From Rhodoferax sp. (GTDB lineage: Bacteria; Pseudomonadota; Gammaproteobacteria; Burkholderiales; Burkholderiaceae_C): a DNA stretch of 6,347 bases. The notes beneath the pieces are model-generated. The model was not told the DNA's origin. It searched no databases and was given only the letters and a program-made list of their open reading frames with translations. Both the position numbers and the translations under genes were made by a program. Location of the stretch: NCBI GenBank assembly GCA_020048795.1, contig JAIFMA010000131.1:1-6347 (forward strand), read 5' to 3'. How positions within the stretch are numbered: the stretch's first letter is position 1; the number at the start of each line of letters is the position of its first letter. Positions 1-5,954 of this stretch are shown piece by piece.

Positions 1-71
1 GCGCTTTTTTTGGCATTCTCAACCGATGCATTTCCTGTTTCTCATTCAGGTGCTCACCGGCACCCAGCACA
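1..71. other. Upstream gap before the permease genes
   Basis: No coding region is supported here. In Aap/Bzt operons the periplasmic binding protein gene usually precedes the first permease, so this is probably the spacer between that gene and the permease. A run of seven T (5-11) follows GCGC at the window edge and could be the tail of a terminator or attenuator whose stem lies outside the window. A small hairpin is possible at 49-64 (GGTGC paired with GCACC), just before the start codon at 72. No clear Shine-Dalgarno sequence precedes that start. None of this is strong. Confidence 0.3.
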
Positions 72-1192
72 ATGAATTCAGACACTCCTCCTAAAAAAAA
101 TAACTGGTCCTGGCGCAGTCAGGCCTTCAGAGGCCTGATTTACCAGTTGGTCGCTATCGTCGCCATTGTCGGCGTGGCCTGGTTTCTGGCCCACAACACC
201 TTGGACAACATGCGTGTGCGCGGCATCCAGAGCGGCTTTGACTTCTTAAAGCAAGCCGCCGGTTTTGACATCGGTGAGAGCCTTTACCCCTTTGATTCAG
301 AGCAGCCCTACTGGCAGGCGTTTCTGGTGGGCGTCACCAACACGCTGCGAGTCGCAATCCTGGGTATTGTGCTGTCCACGCTCTTGGGTACCCTACTGGG
401 TGTGGGTCGCTTTTCAAGAAACGCACTGGTGCGCGGCCTATGCCTGTCGTATGTGGAGTTTTTCCGCAATATTCCAGTACTGCTGCAATTACTGATGTGG
501 TACGTGATCCTGACCGAGGTACTCCCCCCGGCGACTGACGCGTGGTCGATTGGCTCCATTTTCCTCAGTAAGGGCGGGCTGAATTACCCAATTCCGGTCT
601 GGGCCATGGGCCAGTTGTGGGCTGCAGTCGGTCTGCTTGCGGGTGTTGTGCTGATCTGGTTGTACCGCCGATGGGCCAAAACCCAGTTTGAGGCGACGGG
701 CCAGTTGCGCAGTCTATTCTGGGTGCCGGTGTTGATTCTGCTTGTCTGTAGTCTGGCCGGTTGGGTGCTGGGTGGTGCCCCCACCGAACTCAATCACCCG
801 ATCAAAGGCGAATTTTCCATTGAGAACGGTGGTGCCCTGACCCCTGAATTTCTAGCTGTGTTGATCGGCCTGACGCTCTACACCGCGTCCTTTATTGCCG
901 AAGTGGTGCGCGGTGGCATTGCCTCAGTGCCACGCGGTCAAGGCGAGGCCGCATCGGCGCTGGGCCTGTCACAACAACAGGAAATGCGCCTGGTGATGCT
1001 GCCGCAAGCCCTGCGTGTGATCATCCCGCCATTTATCCCGATGTGGTGTCAATCGCCAATACTGCGCTGAACCAGACCGGTCGCGCGGTGGAGTGCATTT
1101 CGCTGGTGATGCTGGTTTACCTGACGACTTCGCTGGGCACCTCCCTGCTGATGGGTTGGTACAACAGCCGTGCCGCCATCAAAGAGCGTTGA
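72..1192 (+). pseudogene. aapQ: Polar amino acid ABC transporter permease, AapQ/BztB type, frameshifted by internal deletion
   Basis: Inner-membrane permease that would pair with the next gene product to form the channel of a general L-/polar amino acid importer. The intact reading frame gives residues 1-320 of a normal AapQ-type protein: a cytoplasmic N-terminus, a first membrane segment near 22-41, a conserved permease domain starting near 84 (GVTNTLR), further membrane segments near 125-150, 178-198, 216-234 and 258-280, and the EAA loop (E292-A-A, G298, P311). After Pro319-Pro320 the frame reads 12 unrelated residues and stops at 1070. The expected C-terminus resumes in another frame from 1034 (YPDVVSIANTALNQTG) and ends in AAIKER at the TGA at 1190-1192. 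About 18-19 residues (about 55 bases) that normally follow PP are absent. The family identification is firm. Whether the lesion is biological or an assembly error cannot be told from one sequence. The ATG at 72 is chosen because it gives the usual family N-terminus, although no good ribosome binding site is visible. Confidence 0.85.
1031..1036 (+). other. Deletion junction inside aapQ
   Basis: The sequence passes directly from the Pro-Pro codons (1026-1031) through two bases (TT, 1032-1033) to TAT CCC GAT in a new frame. In intact relatives about 19 residues lie between these points, ending in a Gly before Tyr. The neighbouring paralogue AapM has exactly 19 residues (292-310) in the equivalent stretch, including the conserved KDTSL. 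A break inside a TTG leucine codon, losing its G plus 18 codons, explains the 55-base loss and the frame change. The ancestral codon is inferred, not seen. Confidence 0.7.
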
Positions 1193-1208
1193 AAGACAGG
1201 CGAACACC

Positions 1209-2312
1209 ATGAATTCAAGCACTTTTCAACCTATTCCCGCCCGCGCCGCCCCGGTCAATACCGAGGGCCCGATCGCCTGGGTCAAATCCAATCTGCTGGC
1301 CGACTGGAAAACTACCCTGTCCACGCTGATCATTGGGGGCGTACTGCTGTGGCTGGTACCGCAAATCCTCAACTGGGCGCTGATCAACGCCAGTTGGGCA
1401 CCCCACTACGAAGCCTGTCACGCCGATGGCGTTGGTGCGTGCTGGGGCGTGATTGCCGAAAAATACCGCATCATCATCTTTGGCCGCTACCCCTATGAAG
1501 AGCAGTGGCGCCCGCTGATTGCCACCTTGCTGCTGACCGGCCTGCTGGTGGTGAGTTGCATCCGCACGTTCTGGAAAGCCTGGCTACCGCTGCTTTGGCT
1601 GGCGGTGCTGGCGGTGTTCTTTACGCTGATGTATGGCAAGCTGATGGGCTTGACGCAGGTCGATACCGACCGCTGGGGTGGCCTGCCGCTGACCATTTTG
1701 CTGGCTTCGGTCTCGCTGGTGCTGTGTTTCCCGATAGCGCTGGTAGTGGCACTGGGGCGGCGCTCCAAATTGCCGGCCATTCGCAGCTTTTGCACCATTT
1801 ACGTCGAATTGATCCGCGGTGTGCCGTTGATCTCGGTGCTGTTCATGGCCTCATTCATGTTTCCATTGTTCATGCCGCAGGGCCTGCAGATTGACGTGTT
1901 GCTGCGGGTGCTGGTTGGCATCACCTTGTTTGCCGCCGCTTATATGGCCGAGGTGATCCGCGGCGGCCTTCAAGCCATCCCCAAAGGTCAGGTCGAAGCG
2001 GCTGCCACGCTGGGCCTGTCTTACTGGCAAACCCAGCGCAAGATCGTGCTGCCACAAGCCCTGGCGATGGTGGTTCCGGGCATCATGAACAACTTCATTT
2101 CGACCTTCAAGGACACCTCACTGGTGACCATCGTCAGCCTGTACGAGCTGACTGGCGCCCTCAAGCTGGGTGTCAACTCGGATGCCAACTGGCGGCCCTA
2201 CATCATGGAAGGCTACTTCTTCATTGCCCTGATCTACTTTGTTTTCTGCTTTTCCATGTCGCGCTACAGCCACTGGGTTGAAAAGCAGGTCAACAAGAGC
2301 AAGCTTCGCTAA
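1209..2312 (+). CDS. aapM: Polar amino acid ABC transporter permease, AapM/BztC type
   Basis: Second inner-membrane permease of the Aap/Bzt amino acid importer, 367 residues, a normal length for the family. An N-terminal cytoplasmic stretch of about 35 residues is followed by a membrane segment near 36-58, a loop with two Cys (C70, C78) and RYPYEEQWRP (93-102), then segments near 103-117, 124-142, 159-183, 203-222 and 227-249, the EAA loop (E263-A-A, G269, P282) and a last segment near 335-350. The post-EAA stretch with KDTSL (301-305) is intact, unlike in the upstream paralogue. The ATG at 1209 is preferred over an in-frame GTG at 1170, because the GTG lies inside the end of aapQ and adds 13 unrelated residues. 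AGACAGG at 1194-1200 is a weak but well placed ribosome binding site. The gap to the restored aapQ end is 16 bases, so the genes are surely co-transcribed. Confidence 0.93.
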   Translation: MNSSTFQPIPARAAPVNTEGPIAWVKSNLLADWKTTLSTLIIGGVLLWLVPQILNWALINASWAPHYEACHADGVGACWGVIAEKYRIIIFGRYPYEEQWRPLIATLLLTGLLVVSCIRTFWKAWLPLLWLAVLAVFFTLMYGKLMGLTQVDTDRWGGLPLTILLASVSLVLCFPIALVVALGRRSKLPAIRSFCTIYVELIRGVPLISVLFMASFMFPLFMPQGLQIDVLLRVLVGITLFAAAYMAEVIRGGLQAIPKGQVEAAATLGLSYWQTQRKIVLPQALAMVVPGIMNNFISTFKDTSLVTIVSLYELTGALKLGVNSDANWRPYIMEGYFFIALIYFVFCFSMSRYSHWVEKQVNKSKLR

Positions 2313-2340
2313 TTCAAGTCATTTACCCAGAACAAGCATC

Positions 2341-3099
2341 ATGACTGACACCAAGACCCCCGCGCCCATTATCATTTTTGACAAGGTCAACAAATGGTAC
2401 GGCAACAACTTCCATGTGCTGCGTGACATTGACCTGTCCGTGGCCAAAGGCGAGCGCATCGTGATTTGCGGGCCATCTGGCTCTGGCAAATCGACCCTGA
2501 TCCGCTGCATCAACCGGCTTGAGGAACACCAGCAAGGCCATTTGATTGTTGACGGGGTCGAACTCACCGACGATGTCAAGGCAATTGACCAGGTGCGCAA
2601 GGAAGTCGGCATGGTGTTCCAGCAGTTCAACCTGTTCCCGCACCTGACGGTGCTGGAAAACCTGACCCTGTCACCCATGTGGGTCGGCAAGATGCCCAAG
2701 AAAGAGGCCGAAGAAAAGGCCATGATTCAGCTCAAGCGGGTACGCATTGCCGAACAGGCCGGCAAATACCCGCTGCAACTGTCGGGTGGCCAGCAACAGC
2801 GGGTGGCGATTGCCCGCGCGCTGTGTCTGAAGCCCAAGATCATGCTGTTTGATGAACCCACCAGCGCGCTCGACCCCGAAATGATCAAGGAAGTGCTTGA
2901 CGTGATGATCGCCATGGCCAGCGAAGGTATCACCATGTTGTGCGTCACCCACGAAATGGGCTTTGCCAAGGCGGTGGCTGACCGAGTCATCTTCATGGAC
3001 CAGGGCCAGATCGTCGAGCAAAATAACCCGCACGATTTCTTCAACAACCCGCAAAGCGAACGCAGCAAAGACTTTTTGTCGAAAATCCTGGGCCATTGA
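2341..3099 (+). CDS. aapP: Polar amino acid ABC transporter ATP-binding protein, AapP/BztD (GlnQ-like)
   Basis: Cytoplasmic ATPase that drives the Aap/Bzt importer, 252 residues and full length. All nucleotide-binding motifs are present: Walker A GPSGSGKST (44-52), Q-loop FQQFNLFP (93-100), signature LSGGQ (147-151), Walker B IMLFDEP (167-173), D-loop SALD (175-178) and switch His204 (VTHEMGFA). The pattern FQQFNLFPHLTVLENL is typical of the polar amino acid (GlnQ/HisP/AapP) branch. The ATG at 2341 is chosen because the upstream in-frame codons lie in the end of aapM and give unrelated residues; the resulting N-terminus (MTDTKTPAP) leads directly into the first beta strand. The gap after aapM is 28 bases and holds no clear ribosome binding site or terminator. 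Nothing suggests the gene is damaged, in contrast to aapQ. Confidence 0.96.
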   Translation: MTDTKTPAPIIIFDKVNKWYGNNFHVLRDIDLSVAKGERIVICGPSGSGKSTLIRCINRLEEHQQGHLIVDGVELTDDVKAIDQVRKEVGMVFQQFNLFPHLTVLENLTLSPMWVGKMPKKEAEEKAMIQLKRVRIAEQAGKYPLQLSGGQQQRVAIARALCLKPKIMLFDEPTSALDPEMIKEVLDVMIAMASEGITMLCVTHEMGFAKAVADRVIFMDQGQIVEQNNPHDFFNNPQSERSKDFLSKILGH

Positions 3100-3119
3100 A
3101 GTCAGCGCCAGCGAACAGC

Positions 3120-3141
3120 CTTGCGAGCGCCCCCCCGCAAG
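3120..3141. terminator. Hairpin between convergent gene ends, possible weak bidirectional terminator
   Basis: CTTGCG (3120-3125) pairs perfectly with CGCAAG (3136-3141) around a 10-base, C-rich loop. It sits in the 44-base gap between the aapP stop (3097-3099) and the stop of the opposing FecR-domain gene (3144-3146), where a shared terminator is expected. The stem is only 6 bp and neither side has a proper T-run, so intrinsic termination would be weak. It could equally be chance in GC-rich DNA. Confidence 0.3.
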
Positions 3142-3143
3142 TC

Positions 3144-3833
3144 TCAATACCTGGAACCTCCGACCTGCCCATAAAACGGCGGCCAGCGCCCGACCAGGCC
3201 CTCCAGCAGGGTGAGTTCGTCGTCCGTGTGATTGACGACACCGGCAGGTACGATCATTCTGGCCATCTTCGTGTCGTTAAAGATGTACATCGGCTTGTCA
3301 TGGTGGGTGGTGCTGTAACTTTGGTACTCTTGGGGCGCGGCAGCGGGGGTCAAATCAGCGCTTCCGTAGCACAGACAAAAGTAGCTTCGTGCACTGGCAG
3401 CATGACCTTCGTCCTCAATATAGCAGCCAGTGCCACGAATGCCGATCGTGCCAGTGGACACCGCAATGTCGCGCCGCTCATGGGTTTTGCCAAAGACCGA
3501 CAAAATCTTGCCCGTCACGACACGAAACAGGCTCTTCGCTGCATCCGACCCAAAAATGACGGTGGAGGCATCCCGTTGCAGATAAGCGTCCTGCCCAATG
3601 ACATAAATCGCCTCGCTACCCGGCCCGGTCACCACCGTATCACCCGGACCGATGAGTTGGCCCAGCCGCGCCGGCTTGGCATTGACCATCACCTCACCGC
3701 GCAGCCTGTGCAGGCCGGGCGCAACCGGCACCTTGCCCATGGCCAGCGCATTACTCACCAAACCCGAAATGCCAGCCGGACCCAACAGTCCAGCGCCTGC
3801 CAGCGTCTTCAACAAGTGGCGGCGAAGTTGCAT
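3144..3833 (-). CDS. Exported FecR-domain protein with twin-arginine-like signal peptide
   Basis: A 229-residue protein of unknown role. It begins with a Tat-like signal: RRHLLK (4-9), a hydrophobic stretch at about 10-30 and a plausible cleavage site after SNALA (27-31). The region at about 40-140 resembles the FecR fold: GLHRLRGEVMVN, GPGDTVVTGPGSEAIYVIG and the closing DIAVSTGTIGIRGTGCYIE, the usual end of such domains. Unlike the true FecR anti-sigma regulator, it has no cytoplasmic anti-sigma part and no sigma-factor gene beside it, so iron signalling should not be assumed. The C-terminal 90 residues carry Cys153-x-Cys155, His177-His178-Asp179 and NHTDDE (201-206), which could bind a metal; that is speculation. 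The start is supported by AAAAGGA seven bases upstream. The gene lies 64 bases downstream of pmbA on the same strand, with no clear terminator between them, so co-transcription is likely. Confidence 0.8.
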   Translation of the reverse strand: MQLRRHLLKTLAGAGLLGPAGISGLVSNALAMGKVPVAPGLHRLRGEVMVNAKPARLGQLIGPGDTVVTGPGSEAIYVIGQDAYLQRDASTVIFGSDAAKSLFRVVTGKILSVFGKTHERRDIAVSTGTIGIRGTGCYIEDEGHAASARSYFCLCYGSADLTPAAAPQEYQSYSTTHHDKPMYIFNDTKMARMIVPAGVVNHTDDELTLLEGLVGRWPPFYGQVGGSRY

Positions 3834-3839
3834 GATGAT

Positions 3840-3846
3840 TCCTTTT
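3840..3846 (-). promoter_or_regulatory. Ribosome binding site of the FecR-domain gene
   Basis: On the minus strand AAAAGGA lies about seven bases before the ATG at 3833-3831. It is one of the two clear Shine-Dalgarno sequences in the window. It fixes this start and argues that the minus strand, not the long open frame opposite, is the coding strand here. Confidence 0.6.
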
Positions 3847-3897
3847 GCGTTGTCAACAAGATGCTGAAGTGCGTGCGTGATCAGGATTCAAGCCAGA

Positions 3898-5340
3898 TCA
3901 GGTCCCGGCCACCTTCATGCGTTTGATCAGGATCGAACCGACTGTCTTGGCCCCGTAGTTGTAGCTGTCGGCACCGACTGCCACGATGCCCTTCAGCATG
4001 GCTTTCATGTTACCCGCGATGGTGATTTCATGCACCGGGTAGGTGATGCGCCCGTTTTCCACCCAGAAGCCACTGGCACCGCGCGAATAATCACCCGTCA
4101 CGTAATTCACGCCACTGCCCATCAGCTCGGTCACAAACAGGCCGGTGCCCAGCCGCTGCAGCATGGCATCGAGATCATCGCCAGCACGCGTCAGGCGTGA
4201 GGTCAGGATCAGGTTGTGTGAACCACCTGCGTTGCCAGTGGTCTTGAGCCCGAGTTTGCGGGCCGAGTAGCTGCCCAGAAAGTAACCCTGCACCCTGCCC
4301 GCCTCGACCACACTGCGCGCCTGCACGCGAACACCTTCGTCGTCAAAGGGTGAGCTGCCCTTGCCGCGCTTGACAAAAGGGTCTTCCATGATGTCAATGT
4401 GTTTGGGCAACACCGGCTTGCCCAGGCTGTTCATCAAAAATGTGCTTTTACGGTACAGGGCACCGCCGCTGATGGCCTGTACAAAGCTGCCCAGCAGGCC
4501 CGCAGCCAGAGGCGACTCAAACAGCACCGGGCATTCAGTAGTGGCAATCTTGCGGCCATTCAGGCGGCTCAGGGCGCGCTCGGCCGCATACCGGCCAATC
4601 GCCTCAGGCGCAGCCAGCTCTGTGGCATCACGCTGCGAGCTGTACCAGGCATCGCGCTGCATGTCGTCGCCCTTGCCGGCAATGGGCGACACCGACACCG
4701 AATGGCGCGAACTGGCATACCCGCCCCGAAACCCGTGCGTGTGGGCGCTGAAAAAGTGCGACTGCTGGGCCGATACACCGGCTCCTTCGCTGTTGGTAAT
4801 GCGTTTATCCACCCTGAGTGCGGCCGCCTCGGTGACGATGGCCAACTGCGCCGCTTCTTCGCTGGAAACGATCCAGGGAAAAAACAGCTCCAGATCAGTG
4901 CGCTGCTCATGCGACTGGGCAATGTCGGCCTCATCGGGCAAGGCCGCAAACGGGTCTTCGGCGGTAAAACGGGCAATATCAAACGCCGCCTGGGCGGTTT
5001 GCTCAATGGCTTGTTGCGAGAAGTCAGAGGTGCTGGCATTGCCGCGGCGCTGGCCCAAGTGCACCGTGATGCCCAACGACTTGTCGCGGTTGCGCTCGAC
5101 GTTTTCAAGCTCGCCCTTGCGTACCGACACACTCAGGCCGCAACCCTCAGAGGCATGCGCAGCAGCATCGGTGGCCCCCAGCTTTTTAGCGTGCTGCAGG
5201 GCGCTGTCCACCAGGTCTTCAAAAAAGGCCCGGCTATAGGCAAACCCTTTGTCAGCCTGCGCCGCTGCGCCAGCGAAGGATTGAGCGGTGGATGGCGCAC
5301 TCTTGCGCTCTGCGTTCTTGGGCGTGTTGGGTTTTTTCAT
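3898..5340 (-). CDS. pmbA: PmbA/TldE, partner subunit of the TldD/TldE metallopeptidase
   Basis: Cytoplasmic protein of the TldD/PmbA (U62) family. In E. coli TldD and PmbA/TldE act together in processing microcin B17 and in degrading the antitoxin CcdA; TldD carries the metal site. This protein matches PmbA rather than TldD: it lacks an HExxxH motif and carries the PmbA hallmarks GDDMQRD (224-230), GGALYRKSTFL (292-302), GSYSARKLGLKTTGNAGG (356-373), GTGLFVTELMGSGVN (398-412), TGDYSRGASGFWVENG (415-430), YPVHEITIAGN (434-444) and a C-terminal GSILIKRMKVAGT. The length is 480 residues against about 450 in E. coli. The surplus is an N-terminal tail of about 33 residues rich in Ala, Lys and Ser, of no recognisable function. 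The ATG at 5340 is the only usable start before the conserved region; no Shine-Dalgarno sequence precedes it. No tldD gene is in the window, and in many bacteria it lies elsewhere. It is divergent from yjgA, an arrangement also found in E. coli. Confidence 0.95.
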   Translation of the reverse strand: MKKPNTPKNAERKSAPSTAQSFAGAAAQADKGFAYSRAFFEDLVDSALQHAKKLGATDAAAHASEGCGLSVSVRKGELENVERNRDKSLGITVHLGQRRGNASTSDFSQQAIEQTAQAAFDIARFTAEDPFAALPDEADIAQSHEQRTDLELFFPWIVSSEEAAQLAIVTEAAALRVDKRITNSEGAGVSAQQSHFFSAHTHGFRGGYASSRHSVSVSPIAGKGDDMQRDAWYSSQRDATELAAPEAIGRYAAERALSRLNGRKIATTECPVLFESPLAAGLLGSFVQAISGGALYRKSTFLMNSLGKPVLPKHIDIMEDPFVKRGKGSSPFDDEGVRVQARSVVEAGRVQGYFLGSYSARKLGLKTTGNAGGSHNLILTSRLTRAGDDLDAMLQRLGTGLFVTELMGSGVNYVTGDYSRGASGFWVENGRITYPVHEITIAGNMKAMLKGIVAVGADSYNYGAKTVGSILIKRMKVAGT

Positions 5341-5355
5341 AGCGGCGGCTATGAT
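5327..5355 (+). promoter_or_regulatory. Candidate sigma-70 promoter for yjgA-mog
   Basis: TATGAT (5350-5355) matches the -10 consensus at five of six positions and lies 17 bases after TTGGGT (5327-5332), a poor -35 that matches only in TTG. The -35 would overlap the first codons of pmbA. The predicted transcription start is at about 5362-5364, at or next to the yjgA ATG. This fits the lack of a Shine-Dalgarno sequence there and suggests a leaderless message. It is a prediction from sequence only. Confidence 0.45.
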
Positions 5356-5380
5356 ACTTGGCTATGTCACGAAAACTCAA
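5351..5380 (-). promoter_or_regulatory. Candidate sigma-70 promoter for pmbA, overlapping the yjgA promoter
   Basis: On the minus strand TTGAGT (5380-5375) and TATCAT (5356-5351) are separated by 18 bases and match four of six and five of six consensus positions. The start of transcription would be near 5344, only about four bases before the pmbA ATG at 5340. The -10 occupies the same bases as the plus-strand -10, so polymerase could serve only one direction at a time. The -35 lies in the first codons of yjgA. Confidence 0.45.
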
Positions 5381-5954
5381 AAAAGGCTATTTTGTTCGCG
5401 GTGAGTTCGTCGCCGAGGGCAGCGAGCGCGACATCGAGCTCAAAGCCGAGCTCAAAGGCACTACCGAGCAAAGCCGCACCGACCTCAAACGCGAAAGCAC
5501 CGAACTGCAAAAGCTCGGCACTGATCTGCTAGATCTGCGTGCCGACCTGCTGGCGCGCCTGGCTTTATCCGACAAGTTCAAGGACGCGCTTGTTGATGCC
5601 AAACGCATCACCAACTTCGAGGGCAAGCGCCGCCAGATGCAGTTCATTGGCAAGCTGATGCGCCTGCTGGAGCCTGATGTGCTGGATCAAAGTGAACAGT
5701 GGCGCGACCGTCTGCTGGCCGACGAAGATGCCACCGCCCAGTGGATTAAGCGCCAACCGCGCACCGACATCCAGCAACTGCGCGCGCTGATTCGCCAGGC
5801 GCGTAAAGATGCCGTGCCGGAAAAGCCAGGTGCTGCCGTGCGCCATGGCCGCGCTTACCGCGAGATCTATCAGCTCGTGCGCGAAGCCCTGACGGCCATC
5901 CCTGACAACGACACAACTGCCCCCACCTTCAACGCTGCCCGGGAGGCCTCATGA
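5364..5954 (+). CDS. yjgA: Ribosome biogenesis factor YjgA/DarP (DUF615)
   Basis: Small, highly charged, helical cytoplasmic protein of 196 residues. The E. coli homologue (DarP, about 183 residues) binds late 50S ribosomal precursors and promotes their maturation. The family core is clear: LQKLGTDLLDL (near 48-58), AKRITNFEGKRRQMQFIGKLMR (residues near 79-100; compare RRQLQLIGK in E. coli), then DIQQLRALIRQARKD (near 135-149) and AYREIYQLVREAL (near 166-178). The N-terminus MSRKLKKGYFVRGEF is the usual betaproteobacterial form. The ATG at 5364 is preferred over an in-frame TTG at 5358 because it gives that N-terminus. There is no Shine-Dalgarno sequence, and a -10-like element ends only eight bases upstream. 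The gene starts 23 bases from pmbA in the opposite direction, and its stop overlaps the mog start as ATGA, so the two + strand genes form an operon. Confidence 0.94.
   Translation: MSRKLKKGYFVRGEFVAEGSERDIELKAELKGTTEQSRTDLKRESTELQKLGTDLLDLRADLLARLALSDKFKDALVDAKRITNFEGKRRQMQFIGKLMRLLEPDVLDQSEQWRDRLLADEDATAQWIKRQPRTDIQQLRALIRQARKDAVPEKPGAAVRHGRAYREIYQLVREALTAIPDNDTTAPTFNAAREAS
5941..5946 (+). promoter_or_regulatory. Ribosome binding site of mog inside the end of yjgA
   Basis: GGGAGG lies four bases before the mog ATG at 5951, within the last codons of yjgA. It is the strongest Shine-Dalgarno sequence in the window, though slightly close to the start. Together with the ATGA overlap it suggests translational coupling or re-initiation. 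Confidence 0.65.

Noticed and set aside
1032..1070. Programmed frameshifting as an explanation for the aapQ frame change.
   Set aside because: There is no slippery heptamer or downstream structure that would fit. A shift alone would not restore the roughly 18 conserved residues that are absent from the DNA.
1170..1208. GTG at 1170 as an alternative aapM start.
   Set aside because: It lies within the end of aapQ and adds 13 residues unlike the family. The ATG at 1209 has a better upstream context.
1209..1217. ATGAATTCA shared by the starts of both permease genes (72-80 and 1209-1217).
   Set aside because: It is nine bases encoding Met-Asn-Ser in two paralogues, too short to treat as a repeat element or recombination site.
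2239..2340. An in-frame upstream extension of aapP by 34 codons.
   Set aside because: It overlaps the end of aapM, and the extra residues are the out-of-frame translation of that gene. ABC ATPases of this group start near 2341.
3850..3855. A perfect TTGACA -35 hexamer on the minus strand just before the FecR-domain gene.
   Set aside because: It is only about 16 bases from the start codon, so a matching -10 would fall inside the gene, and no TATAAT-like hexamer is found at 16-18 bases.
3096..3926. A 276-codon open frame on the + strand covering the FecR-domain gene.
   Set aside because: It begins at a non-ATG codon overlapping the aapP stop and has no domain pattern. The opposite strand has a signal peptide, a FecR-like domain and a ribosome binding site.
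4399..5532. A 377-codon open frame on the + strand opposite pmbA, and a second of 292 codons at 4361-5239.
   Set aside because: Both lie antisense to a firmly identified pmbA. Their translations are Arg/Ala/Ser-rich with no domain pattern, as expected of shadow frames in GC-rich DNA.
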